A DNA stretch of 64,000 nt from Opitutia bacterium (GTDB lineage: Bacteria > Verrucomicrobiota > Verrucomicrobiia > Opitutales > Opitutaceae). The notes beneath the pieces are model-generated. The model did no database searches, was not told the origin of the DNA, and saw nothing but the letters and a program-made list of their open reading frames with translations. Made by a program: the position numbers and the translations under genes. The stretch covers positions 1-64,000 of the forward strand of contig CANFSZ010000004.1 of NCBI GenBank assembly GCA_947449835.1, written 5' to 3'. The stretch's first letter is position 1; each line of letters opens with the position of its first letter. Positions 36,182-44,366 of the stretch are shown here, one piece after another.

Positions 36182-37192
36182 TTATAGGCCCCAGCTCCAG
36201 CGCTCGCCTTGCCAGCTAAAGCCGCGTTCGTTCTGAGCGATGCGCCCGAGGCCGGGCCAAGGAAGGTGGAAACCGTAGGCGCGTTCGTGCGTGTGGGCGA
36301 GCTCGGTAAAGAGTTTTTGGCGCGTGTGGATCGCTTGAGCCGGTTCGTGATCATAGGCAATGCCCCACGTCGGATCGGTGAACATCAAGGTATGGTGGTG
36401 CGCGACATCCATGAAATGCAGGAGCGAGTCGCGGCCAGATTTAATACGAAAAATTGCATGGCCGGACGTGTGCCCGGGGGCGGCCAGCAAGGTGACGGCT
36501 CCGCGGAGGACGGAGTCGCCGTCACGGAGAAATTGCAGGTTGGGTTGAAGGACGTCGAATTTTTCACGCGCATCTTTGATCATGCCGGGGAGTGGACCCT
36601 TGGCTCGTTTGGAGCGGGAAAAATCGGGCGTAGGCGAGCGCCAGAAATCAACTTCTTCGCGTAAGCAATAGACCGCCGCATTTGGGAAGACGGCGCGGTT
36701 GCCGGTGACAAAGCCACCGATGTGATCGGCGTGCGCGTGGCTGAGAAAAGCGTGCGTGATCTGCGCCGGCGCCAAGCCCAGTTCGGCGAGCGCCGTCGCT
36801 ACCCAGCCACGCTCAGGATTTTTTCCGGGGCCAAAACCGCCGTCGAAAATCACCAGCTCGCGGCCGATTTTGAGCAGCAGGATATTGACGTAGAGCGGGA
36901 GCGCATCGGTGCGTTCCCCCCGAGCGATGAGATCGTCGCGCATCGTATGTCGGGCGGCTTCGGGCCACATGAGATCGAGGCCTTCTCGGAGGAGCATGCT
37001 ACCGTCGCTGATGGAATAGGCCTCGATGTCACCGATGTTGAAACGGTAGCTGAAGGCATTGCGTGGCGCCGGCTTTTGAGGACCAGCTTCGACTCCGCGA
37101 AGCGATGGCGGCAAAAGCGCGGTACCTACGGTGGCGGCCGAGGCGCAAAGAAAATGCCGACGCGTGGAATTATTGGGTGGGGTATTTGGCAT
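36182..37192 (-). CDS. Tat-exported MBL-fold metallo-hydrolase
   Basis: A 336-residue metallo-beta-lactamase-fold protein with a twin-arginine signal (STRRHFLCASAATVG). The zinc motif HAHADH spans His152, His154, Asp156 and His157; further ligands lie in APGHTSGHA and FMDVAHHH. It resembles the AttM/quorum-quenching lactonase and glyoxalase II-like groups; the exact substrate is unknown. Tat export fits a pre-folded zinc enzyme. It follows the MYG1-like gene and precedes the DUF2293 gene on the same strand. Confidence 0.85.
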   Translation of the reverse strand: MPNTPPNNSTRRHFLCASAATVGTALLPPSLRGVEAGPQKPAPRNAFSYRFNIGDIEAYSISDGSMLLREGLDLMWPEAARHTMRDDLIARGERTDALPLYVNILLLKIGRELVIFDGGFGPGKNPERGWVATALAELGLAPAQITHAFLSHAHADHIGGFVTGNRAVFPNAAVYCLREEVDFWRSPTPDFSRSKRAKGPLPGMIKDAREKFDVLQPNLQFLRDGDSVLRGAVTLLAAPGHTSGHAIFRIKSGRDSLLHFMDVAHHHTLMFTDPTWGIAYDHEPAQAIHTRQKLFTELAHTHERAYGFHLPWPGLGRIAQNERGFSWQGERWSWGL

Positions 37193-37210
37193 GATGAATA
37201 TGGAACGATT

Positions 37211-37939
37211 TTAAAAAAGCAGAGCCTGCGAGGGAGAGAAGGTTGTGGCAGGTGCGGGCCGAGCGGCGCGCAGGGCGGCTTGTAAGGGGCAAAGTTTAAC
37301 GTCAACGGGACGGCCTTCGCGGTAAAGTCGGAGTAGTTGGTGAGAACGTTGGGCGAGGAGGCGTCGGACCTCGCGGCGACGGCCCTTGATTAGGGGGATG
37401 CGCATCTGATCGTAGCCGGTCGTTTGATGACGGAGCCACGCGATGGTGGCGGCTTCGGCCCGCTCTGGGATGGGAATGCGCTCGGTGCGGGCGACCGTGC
37501 CGCTGCCTACGGGGGTGGCGTGCGCAGCGATAAGTTCGGAGAGAAGTTGGGCGTCGCCGACATGCGCGGGATGGAAGGCGAGAAACGTTAATACGGCGGC
37601 GCGGAAGTCTTCGACGTAGTCAGTTTGGGCGACGGCGCGGCGAGCGCGGGCGGAGTCGAGTTTGCGTTGATGAGCCGGATCGGCGCGCTCGTCCAGGAGT
37701 TCGGCCCGCAGGGCTTCGATACGATGCGCCGGTGCCCAAATCCCACGGGAGAAGCGCTTGCGGCCTTTCAACTCGAACATGGTCCACGTGGGGCCGTCCG
37801 CCTTGATGCGGCGGCTGAGGGCGGAGTCGCCGGGTGGCAGTAGGATCCAACCGGCGGGCACGGGCTCGAGTACCGCGTGTTCGTTGATCACGTAACCGGG
37901 TTTTTGACTGGGACGGACTTCGCGGGAGGCGTTGGGCAC
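37211..37939 (-). CDS. DUF2293-containing protein
   Basis: A 242-residue protein from a GTG start. The N-terminal half contains a WILLPPGDSALSRRIK strand and a Trp-rich block; the C-terminal half carries TIAWLRHQTTGYDQM followed by KGRRREVRRLLAQRSHQLL, matching DUF2293 as I remember it. The many Arg residues suggest nucleic-acid binding. No function is known. It is the first gene of the minus-strand run with the metallo-hydrolase and is divergent from rsgA. Confidence 0.7.
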   Translation of the reverse strand: MPNASREVRPSQKPGYVINEHAVLEPVPAGWILLPPGDSALSRRIKADGPTWTMFELKGRKRFSRGIWAPAHRIEALRAELLDERADPAHQRKLDSARARRAVAQTDYVEDFRAAVLTFLAFHPAHVGDAQLLSELIAAHATPVGSGTVARTERIPIPERAEAATIAWLRHQTTGYDQMRIPLIKGRRREVRRLLAQRSHQLLRLYREGRPVDVKLCPLQAALRAARPAPATTFSPSQALLF

Positions 37940-38058
37940 GGGCGAGGGGACAAAGGTCCGCGTGTAAGCTCAAGCCGCAACCTGAGTTCGCGGGACAGGA
38001 TTAGAAATTTTTCGCTGCGCGCTGGCGTCGGGCGCGGACGTTCTGTTAAAGTGCGGGC

Positions 38059-39144
38059 ATGACTCTCGTTGAACTCGGCTGGCACGATGCCCTAGCCCTC
38101 GCCTTTGCCCCGCACGGGGCGGCGGGGCTGGAGCCGGCGCGCGTGGTGTGCGAGTTGCGGCGGAATTTTTACGCGGTGCACACGGCGGACGGTGAAGTGC
38201 TGGGAGAATGTGGCGGTGGTTTTTTTCACGTGGCCAAGAAAGCGGAGCAATTTCCGGCGGTGGGCGATTGGGTCGCAGTTCGTCGGCGCCCCGGCGAGGC
38301 GCGCGCGGACATCCATGCGGTGTTGCCGCGGCGCACGAAGTTTTCGCGGCGTGCGTCAGGCTCAGAAGAAATCGAACAAATCGTGGCCGCGAATATCGAC
38401 ACGGTTTTTTTGGTGAGCGGGCTTGATCAAAATTTTAACCCGAAACGCATTCAGCGTTTTTTGGTGGCGGCGAAGGAAAGCGGAGCCGAGGCGGTGATTG
38501 TTTTGAATAAATCTGACGTGTGCGCTGATGCCGAAGTCGTGCGCCGCGAGATCGAAGCGCTGGTGCCCGGCGTGCCCGTGCTGATCACGAGCTCGGAGAC
38601 GCGGAAGGGCTTAAAGGCGCTGACCTCAGTCTACGCGCAGCCGGGGCGCACGTTGGCGTTCATCGGCTCCTCTGGCGTGGGAAAATCGAGCCTCATTAAT
38701 TTATTGGTGCGCGATCCGGAGGCTTTGCCGACCGGTGAAGTCCGCGAGAAAGACAGCAAAGGCCGGCATACTACGACGCGGCGCGAGCTTGTGCAGACGC
38801 CGACGGGCGCACTGGTGATCGACACGCCCGGTATGAGGGAATTGCAGCTTTGGGGCGTGGAGGACGGCGTGGAAGATGCCTTCGCTGATATCGCGGCTCT
38901 GGCTGCGCGATGTAAATTTGGTAATTGCAGCCACGGTAACGAACCGGGTTGCGCGGTGCGCGCGAGCATCGCCGCTGGTGATTTGGTACTACAACGTTTT
39001 GAGAGCTATCTTAAGTTGAAGGGCGAGAAGGCGGCGAGTGTGCCGGCGCGAAAAAAACCGAGTGCGCTCGCGAGCAAACCCGGTTGGAAAAACCGCACTC
39101 AGGGGCAGACGCCTTTCCGGCATCGGCATCACGTCGAGGATTAG
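38059..39144 (+). CDS. rsgA: Small ribosomal subunit biogenesis GTPase RsgA
   Basis: A 361-residue circularly permuted GTPase that matures the 30S subunit. An N-terminal OB-fold precedes the G4 motif NKSD at 150-153, which comes before the P-loop GSSGVGKS at 203-210, as expected for the permuted order; G3 is DTPGMREL. The zinc-binding C-terminal domain has Cys285, Cys290, His292 and Cys298. The C-terminus is basic. It appears to be transcribed alone or with the next gene, 47 bases downstream. Confidence 0.96.
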   Translation: MTLVELGWHDALALAFAPHGAAGLEPARVVCELRRNFYAVHTADGEVLGECGGGFFHVAKKAEQFPAVGDWVAVRRRPGEARADIHAVLPRRTKFSRRASGSEEIEQIVAANIDTVFLVSGLDQNFNPKRIQRFLVAAKESGAEAVIVLNKSDVCADAEVVRREIEALVPGVPVLITSSETRKGLKALTSVYAQPGRTLAFIGSSGVGKSSLINLLVRDPEALPTGEVREKDSKGRHTTTRRELVQTPTGALVIDTPGMRELQLWGVEDGVEDAFADIAALAARCKFGNCSHGNEPGCAVRASIAAGDLVLQRFESYLKLKGEKAASVPARKKPSALASKPGWKNRTQGQTPFRHRHHVED

Positions 39145-39191
39145 CTGATAAGAAGGTTGGTGTTACGCGGCTGCGACGATAGTCTGGGATC

Positions 39192-39851
39192 ATGCCCCAA
39201 GACCCCCACGCTCATTTTGATCACACTGTCCTTGATTTGATCGAGCACAGTCCGACCGGCGCCGTGCCGGCTACGCCCTCTTATATGGATGCGTTGAAAC
39301 GGTTGCTCGCGACGCATCAGGTTTATGCGAGTGCCAATCACAAAGGTGGCTACGTCACCACGCGATCGCTGGCGACGGTGCCGGTGTTTCACGCGCAGAA
39401 TCTCGACGACGTGATCGCCGGTCGCGTCGAGCCGGCGGCGCTGGAAAATAATTTCAGTATCTTTGAGCGTTACGTGGCTGCGTTGCCTGCACCGCTGCGT
39501 GAACGGGCGGCCGAGCGCCGGACGGTGGTCGCGGGTAAACCTTCCCAGCATCGTGCGAAGCACATCGGCGATCACGTCGTGGTCGCCCAAGATCCGATTC
39601 ATACGCTATTTTTGGTGCCCGGCACGGGCCCGCATCCAGGTTTGCCCGGAAATTATCTTTACGGATCCGTGTTCCAGCACCACGCCGAAGTTAACAGTCC
39701 TTGGTTAATCCACCTGCACGACAATGACGACGGACTCGCCCTCTGCGAATTGCCGACGATGTCCGCAGCGTGGGCGAAATTACAGGAAGTACTCGCGAGT
39801 GCGCCGTTTAATATGAAAGAACTCGATGCGCTCGGGTTCACGTTTAAATAA
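39192..39851 (+). CDS. Unrecognised cytoplasmic-type protein
   Basis: A 219-residue protein without signal peptide or membrane segment. It is rich in His (HAHFDHTVLDLIEHS, HRAKHIGDHVV, LIHLHDNDDG), and PVFHAQNLDDVI and FLVPGTGPHPGLPGNY are distinctive. The codon pattern and the clean frame between rsgA and the sulfurtransferase show a real gene. I do not recognise a family and assign no function. It is co-oriented with both neighbours, spaced 47 and about 34 bases. Confidence 0.6.
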   Translation: MPQDPHAHFDHTVLDLIEHSPTGAVPATPSYMDALKRLLATHQVYASANHKGGYVTTRSLATVPVFHAQNLDDVIAGRVEPAALENNFSIFERYVAALPAPLRERAAERRTVVAGKPSQHRAKHIGDHVVVAQDPIHTLFLVPGTGPHPGLPGNYLYGSVFQHHAEVNSPWLIHLHDNDDGLALCELPTMSAAWAKLQEVLASAPFNMKELDALGFTFK

Positions 39852-39885
39852 GCGAGCCGGCGTGGGGGTGCTAGATTAAGCCCGC

Positions 39886-40776
39886 GTGATTAAGATTCAC
39901 GCGGAAGAAAACAGCCGTCAGTTTTTCGGTCCCATGCTCGTTTCAACCGCCGAACTCGCGTCTCACCTCAACGACCCGACCTGGGTGATTTTCGATTGCC
40001 GACACGATCTCGTGGATCATGGCAAAGGCGCCAAACTCTACGCAGAAAGTCACCTCGTTGGAGCGCATTTTGCGCCGGTTGAAGCGGCTCTCGCCGGTAC
40101 AAAAAACGGTCGGAATGGTCGTCACCCTTTGCCTGCGCCGGATCAATTTGCGGCTTTTCTCGCGGCGCATGGCGTGAATAAAACGAGTCGGATCGTCGCC
40201 TATGATGACGCGGGAGGGCTCTACGCCGCGCGCTTGTGGTGGTTGGCGCGTTGGATCGGTTTCAAGCAGGTGGCGTTGCTCGACGGGGGTTGGCAGAAGT
40301 GGATGAGTGAAGGCCGCGCCGTCACCGCCGAGATGCCGGTCGCGCAGCCGAACGTCACGACGAACGTGCCGACGGTAGATACGAGCCTGGTTTGGGGCGC
40401 GGGCGATGTGCTGCGTCGGCTCGAAAAGAGTGGTAGTTTATTGATCGATGCCCGAGCAGGGGAGCGTTTCCGCGGCGAGATCGAGCCTATGGATCCTGTG
40501 GCCGGACATATTCCTGGGGCGGTGAATCGTTTCTTTAAGGCTAATCTAAATTCTGATCTCACGCTGCGTCCCGTGGCGGAGTTGCAGCGGGAATTTATCG
40601 CGCTGATCGGAGATCGCGCGGTCGAAAATGTCGGACACTCCTGCGGCTCGGGCATCACCGCGTGCGCTAATATTTTCGCGATGGAATACGCGGGGCTCAA
40701 GGGTTCCAAATTGTACGCGGGCTCCTGGAGCGAATGGGTTTCCGATCCGACGCGGCCCGTTGCGCGCGGAGCTTGA
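39886..40776 (+). CDS. Sulfurtransferase (thiosulfate/3-mercaptopyruvate type)
   Basis: A 296-residue tandem rhodanese protein. The GTG at 39886 is used; an internal ATG at 39934 (MLVSTAELASHL) is an alternative and better matches the usual family start. The active-site loop is CGSGITA with Cys253, which is closer to 3-mercaptopyruvate sulfurtransferase than to thiosulfate rhodanese (CRKGVT). The first domain is catalytically inactive, as in the family. Role: sulfane-sulfur transfer, cyanide detoxification or cysteine catabolism. Confidence 0.9.
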   Translation: MIKIHAEENSRQFFGPMLVSTAELASHLNDPTWVIFDCRHDLVDHGKGAKLYAESHLVGAHFAPVEAALAGTKNGRNGRHPLPAPDQFAAFLAAHGVNKTSRIVAYDDAGGLYAARLWWLARWIGFKQVALLDGGWQKWMSEGRAVTAEMPVAQPNVTTNVPTVDTSLVWGAGDVLRRLEKSGSLLIDARAGERFRGEIEPMDPVAGHIPGAVNRFFKANLNSDLTLRPVAELQREFIALIGDRAVENVGHSCGSGITACANIFAMEYAGLKGSKLYAGSWSEWVSDPTRPVARGA

Positions 40777-40793
40777 ACCGAGTTTGGAAGTAT

Positions 40794-42605
40794 TTAACGC
40801 ACTGGCGTCGCCACCACGTCATCGATCAAGAAAACTGCGACCGGAACTTTTTGGTCCGCGCCGATGAGTTCCTTGCCGGCGAGGCCGCGATTGCGATAGG
40901 CGCCGGTGCGGAATGAGACGCGTTCAACGGTGCGCACAGGTTCGTTGAACACGAGGGCGCGGGACAAAGCGGGTTTACCGTTGATGCGTAATTCGGCGGT
41001 GTCGGCGGTGGCGCTCGGCTTGATCTCGAGGCTGAGATTCAACCATTGGTCGACTGGGTAAGGGCCGACATCTTGCCAGATGCCTTCGTGGCGCGCCCAG
41101 AGATGTCCGTCTTCGGCAAAGGCAAGCTGGACGGGGCGAGCGCCTTGCGCGTCGAGTAAATCTAATTCGAGGCGGGCCTGATTTTGGCGGGCAAGTAGCT
41201 TAACGGAAAATTTTAAACCGTGAGTCTCGGGAAACACGCGCACGGCGCGGGCGTAATCATAAGGGTCTTCATCGCGGAGTTCGAGGGCGTGATTGCCGGG
41301 TGCACCGATTGCGACGATGCGCACGGGCGCCCAGCGTGGGCTATAAATATTCCAATCATCTGGAAGGGTGGAGGCGGCGATAGCATCAAACGTGTCGTTC
41401 ACGTGCGCGGGATTCCGGCTGTGAATGGGAATAGGAATACGGCTGATCCAAATATCCTCTTTGTTGACGCTGTAGGTTACCCAAGTGGCTTGAGCTGAAT
41501 CGGGCGGCGTGCCGTTGCCCTCGACGATGCCTCGGACGTATTGGGGACCGGGGTTTTTGAAGGCGCCAGGGAAACGTTGGTCGGGAAGTTCACCGTGCAC
41601 GGCGAGCAGTTCATCAAAGCGCGCGGCATCGGGGCTCGTCATGACAGCGAGGGGATAGCGGAGCCGATTGGTTGGATTGAGAAACAGCGCATAGCGCGAA
41701 TCGTGGGTGCGTTGCAGCCAATATTTTGAGGCGTTGCTGGGGAGCTGAGGGGCAAATTGTTTTTCAGACCAGGTGCGTCCGGCATCGCGGGTGGTGGCGA
41801 CAAGGGCGTTTTTCCAGATGCCAAGCGTGGCGCCGTCGGGGCGCGTCACATAGGAGAGCGCCTTGCCGCGAACGGTGTAAAATTCAGTTTCATCGAGTTG
41901 ATCCTCCTCCCACCATTGGGCGGTCATGAGTTTATCGGCGAGCAGGGCTTCGCAGGCGATGACGAATCCGCGATCCGGCGAGGTATCGTAGCGGGCGTAG
42001 GGCGGAGTGAACTGGGGGTAGGGATTTTTGGCGTTGAGGCGTATGAAATAAATGGGACCGAAGGTGTCGTCGGGGTAAATCTCGCGCACGGCGCGACCGA
42101 TACCTGTGCCGTCGTTGGGCGTGGGTGGTTTTCCGTAAAAGGCGAGGGCGAGTAGTCGGCCGTTGGGCGCGATGTAAAAGCCCATGCGTTGGTGCGCTAT
42201 GGTCGACGAACCGTCGGGCAGGGCGAAGGCTGGAAAGATCGTGCGCGTCGCATCCCACGTGCGCCCATCGACCGAAGTGGTGAGGGATGTGCTGGTGGGC
42301 GCATCGTGTTCGTTGCGCGGGGCGCTGAGGTACTCGAGGTAGAATTTGCCGTGGGCCCAAGCGAGCATCGGCTGGTGCAGGTAGGTGTCGGGCAAATGAT
42401 CGCGATGCTCCGATGCGGTGCGATTGGCGCGGACAACTTGAAAATTATGCACTCCAATAGCGGGACGGAGCGCACCATCCGCATCGCTGGTTGCGACGGT
42501 GGTGCCCACGTAACTCAAGGGTGCGGGTGTGGCGTCGGGCGTTGTCGCCGCGCAGCAAAGATTCGCTCCTAGGGTTATTAAGATCGAATTAAAGGTGAGG
42601 CGCAT
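40794..42605 (-). CDS. Secreted sialidase-fold (Asp-box) protein
   Basis: A 603-residue exported protein with a signal peptide (TFNSILITLGANLCCA). Two Asp-box-like turns are visible (TSVDGRTWDAT and TRDAGRTWSEK), marking a six-bladed beta-propeller over about residues 30-390. The C-terminal part (about 400-603) looks like a concanavalin-type sandwich with LRINGKPALSR. No sialic-acid catabolism gene is nearby, so the substrate need not be sialic acid; the same fold serves several polysaccharide glycosidases and lyases. It diverges from the MGH1-like gene at the start of the polysaccharide locus. Confidence 0.65.
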   Translation of the reverse strand: MRLTFNSILITLGANLCCAATTPDATPAPLSYVGTTVATSDADGALRPAIGVHNFQVVRANRTASEHRDHLPDTYLHQPMLAWAHGKFYLEYLSAPRNEHDAPTSTSLTTSVDGRTWDATRTIFPAFALPDGSSTIAHQRMGFYIAPNGRLLALAFYGKPPTPNDGTGIGRAVREIYPDDTFGPIYFIRLNAKNPYPQFTPPYARYDTSPDRGFVIACEALLADKLMTAQWWEEDQLDETEFYTVRGKALSYVTRPDGATLGIWKNALVATTRDAGRTWSEKQFAPQLPSNASKYWLQRTHDSRYALFLNPTNRLRYPLAVMTSPDAARFDELLAVHGELPDQRFPGAFKNPGPQYVRGIVEGNGTPPDSAQATWVTYSVNKEDIWISRIPIPIHSRNPAHVNDTFDAIAASTLPDDWNIYSPRWAPVRIVAIGAPGNHALELRDEDPYDYARAVRVFPETHGLKFSVKLLARQNQARLELDLLDAQGARPVQLAFAEDGHLWARHEGIWQDVGPYPVDQWLNLSLEIKPSATADTAELRINGKPALSRALVFNEPVRTVERVSFRTGAYRNRGLAGKELIGADQKVPVAVFLIDDVVATPVR

Positions 42606-42806
42606 AGCAGGCGAGTTGGGTTTTTGAGTAGTCTAAGATCGAGCAATCCTAGAGCGCAATGGGCGTCGTGGTCTTACGAAGGATTATGATTCAGGAAGTA
42701 ACCGAGTTGAATCGAGTAGAATTATTTCTCGCCGTAGTTTAGGCTATGAAGCTTGTCTGAGTTATATCGCCTCCGGGTTTTCCTTTTCCTCATAATCATC
42801 GCATCT

Positions 42807-44366
42807 ATGGCTCGATTCAAAAAAAAGAACGCGGTCTTGAGCTGTTGGTATGCGTTTTTTTTGATGATCGGGACAGTGCGCGCCGAGGTCGAAGTCCATG
42901 AGTCGACGATGAATTTTGCTCCTTTGGATCGAGCGGTGGCGCGATTCAACGCGATGGAGAATGAGCCCGTGATCAATTTGGTGTCCAACGCTGAGTCGGG
43001 GGCATGGTTGCGAGCCGCGATCCCGTTGTTCGAGTGTCCCGATGCTGCGGTGGAGGAGATTTATTATTTTCGATGGTGGGCTTTTCGGAAGCATTTGCGA
43101 CGCGGTCTAGACACCGGAGGACGGTATGTATTCACGGAGTTTATCACGAAGCCTAAGCCAGTGAGTAGCGCTTTGGGTCACCATCTCGCGGAAGGTCGCT
43201 GGTTGAGAGATTCAAAATATCTGGATGACACGGTGCTTTATTGGCTTCGCGGTGGGGCGGCTGGGCAAAGCCAGGCGCATCTGCACAAATACAGCCAGTG
43301 GCTGGCTCACGCTGTTTATACGCGGGCGTGCGTCACGGGGGATGAGCGTTTCGCGATCGGGCTGTTGGACGATTTGGTCCGCGATTACCAACATTGGACA
43401 CAAGAAAAACAGCGCCCGGACGGACTTTTTTGGCAACACGACGTTTGGGATGCGATGGAGGAATCCATCAGTGGATCGCGCACCAAAAAAAATATCCGCC
43501 CAACGATTAACAGCTATATGTTTGGTAATGCCCAAGCGATCGCGGCCATCGCGCGTTGGGCGGGGAGCAACGATCTAGCGACTGAGTTTACGGACAAGGC
43601 GGAGCGTATAAAAAGTCTGATGTTGGCGACGTTGTGGGACGCCAAAGCGCAGTTTTTTAAGGTGCGCTACGAAGACGGTTCTTTCAGCGATGCCCGCGAG
43701 GCGATTGGCTTTATCCCTTGGTATTTTGGGCTGCCTCGGCCGCAGGAAGGGTATGAAGCAGCTTGGGCTCAGCTGATCGATCCGCAGGGTTTTCATGGAG
43801 CGATGGGACTCACTACGGCCGAGCGGCGTCATGCGGGTTTTCGTACACATGGGACGGGTAAATGTGAATGGGATGGTCCGGTGTGGCCGTTTGCGACGAC
43901 CCAAACGCTCGTCGCTTTGGGGAATGTCTTGCGCGATTACCCGACGGACGTGATCGCGCGGCGGGATTATTTTGAGGCGTTTCAAACTTACGTGCGCTCT
44001 CACCGCTATGATGGTTTGCCCTACATTGGTGAATATCATGACGAGACGACCGGAGCTTGGCTCAAGGGCCGGGACGAGAGAAGCCGGTACTACAATCACT
44101 CCACGTTTGCCGATTTGGTGATCACGGGAGTGGTGGGCCTTCGGCCGCGTTCCGATGATTGGGTGGAAGTCCATCCGCTGCTGCCTGAGGGGCAATGGAA
44201 CTGGTTTAAGTTGGATCGCGTGAGGTATCATGGACGCGAATTGACGATCCTCTGGGACGCCGACGGGCAACATTTTGGTCGAGGTGCTGGGTTGCAGGTT
44301 TTTGCTGACGGAAAAGAGATCGCCCGCGCCGACCGACTGGGCCTCATTAAGGGACAACTGCCATGA
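42807..44366 (+). CDS. MGH1-like glycoside hydrolase, (alpha/alpha)6 barrel
   Basis: A 519-residue exported enzyme (ATG at 42807; signal SCWYAFFLMIGTVRA). It resembles the mannosylglycerate-hydrolase MGH1/GH63-type barrel, with helical hairpins rich in Trp and Tyr (FRWWAFRKHL, KYSQWLAHAV, RTKKNIRPTINSYM). Candidate catalytic carboxylates are Asp356 in EWDGPVWPF and Glu409 or Glu413 in IGEYHDETTG. A short beta-sandwich follows at the C-terminus. Its stop codon overlaps the next gene's start (ATGA). The true sugar specificity is unknown; position in the locus suggests a pectin-derived oligosaccharide. Confidence 0.75.
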   Translation: MARFKKKNAVLSCWYAFFLMIGTVRAEVEVHESTMNFAPLDRAVARFNAMENEPVINLVSNAESGAWLRAAIPLFECPDAAVEEIYYFRWWAFRKHLRRGLDTGGRYVFTEFITKPKPVSSALGHHLAEGRWLRDSKYLDDTVLYWLRGGAAGQSQAHLHKYSQWLAHAVYTRACVTGDERFAIGLLDDLVRDYQHWTQEKQRPDGLFWQHDVWDAMEESISGSRTKKNIRPTINSYMFGNAQAIAAIARWAGSNDLATEFTDKAERIKSLMLATLWDAKAQFFKVRYEDGSFSDAREAIGFIPWYFGLPRPQEGYEAAWAQLIDPQGFHGAMGLTTAERRHAGFRTHGTGKCEWDGPVWPFATTQTLVALGNVLRDYPTDVIARRDYFEAFQTYVRSHRYDGLPYIGEYHDETTGAWLKGRDERSRYYNHSTFADLVITGVVGLRPRSDDWVEVHPLLPEGQWNWFKLDRVRYHGRELTILWDADGQHFGRGAGLQVFADGKEIARADRLGLIKGQLP

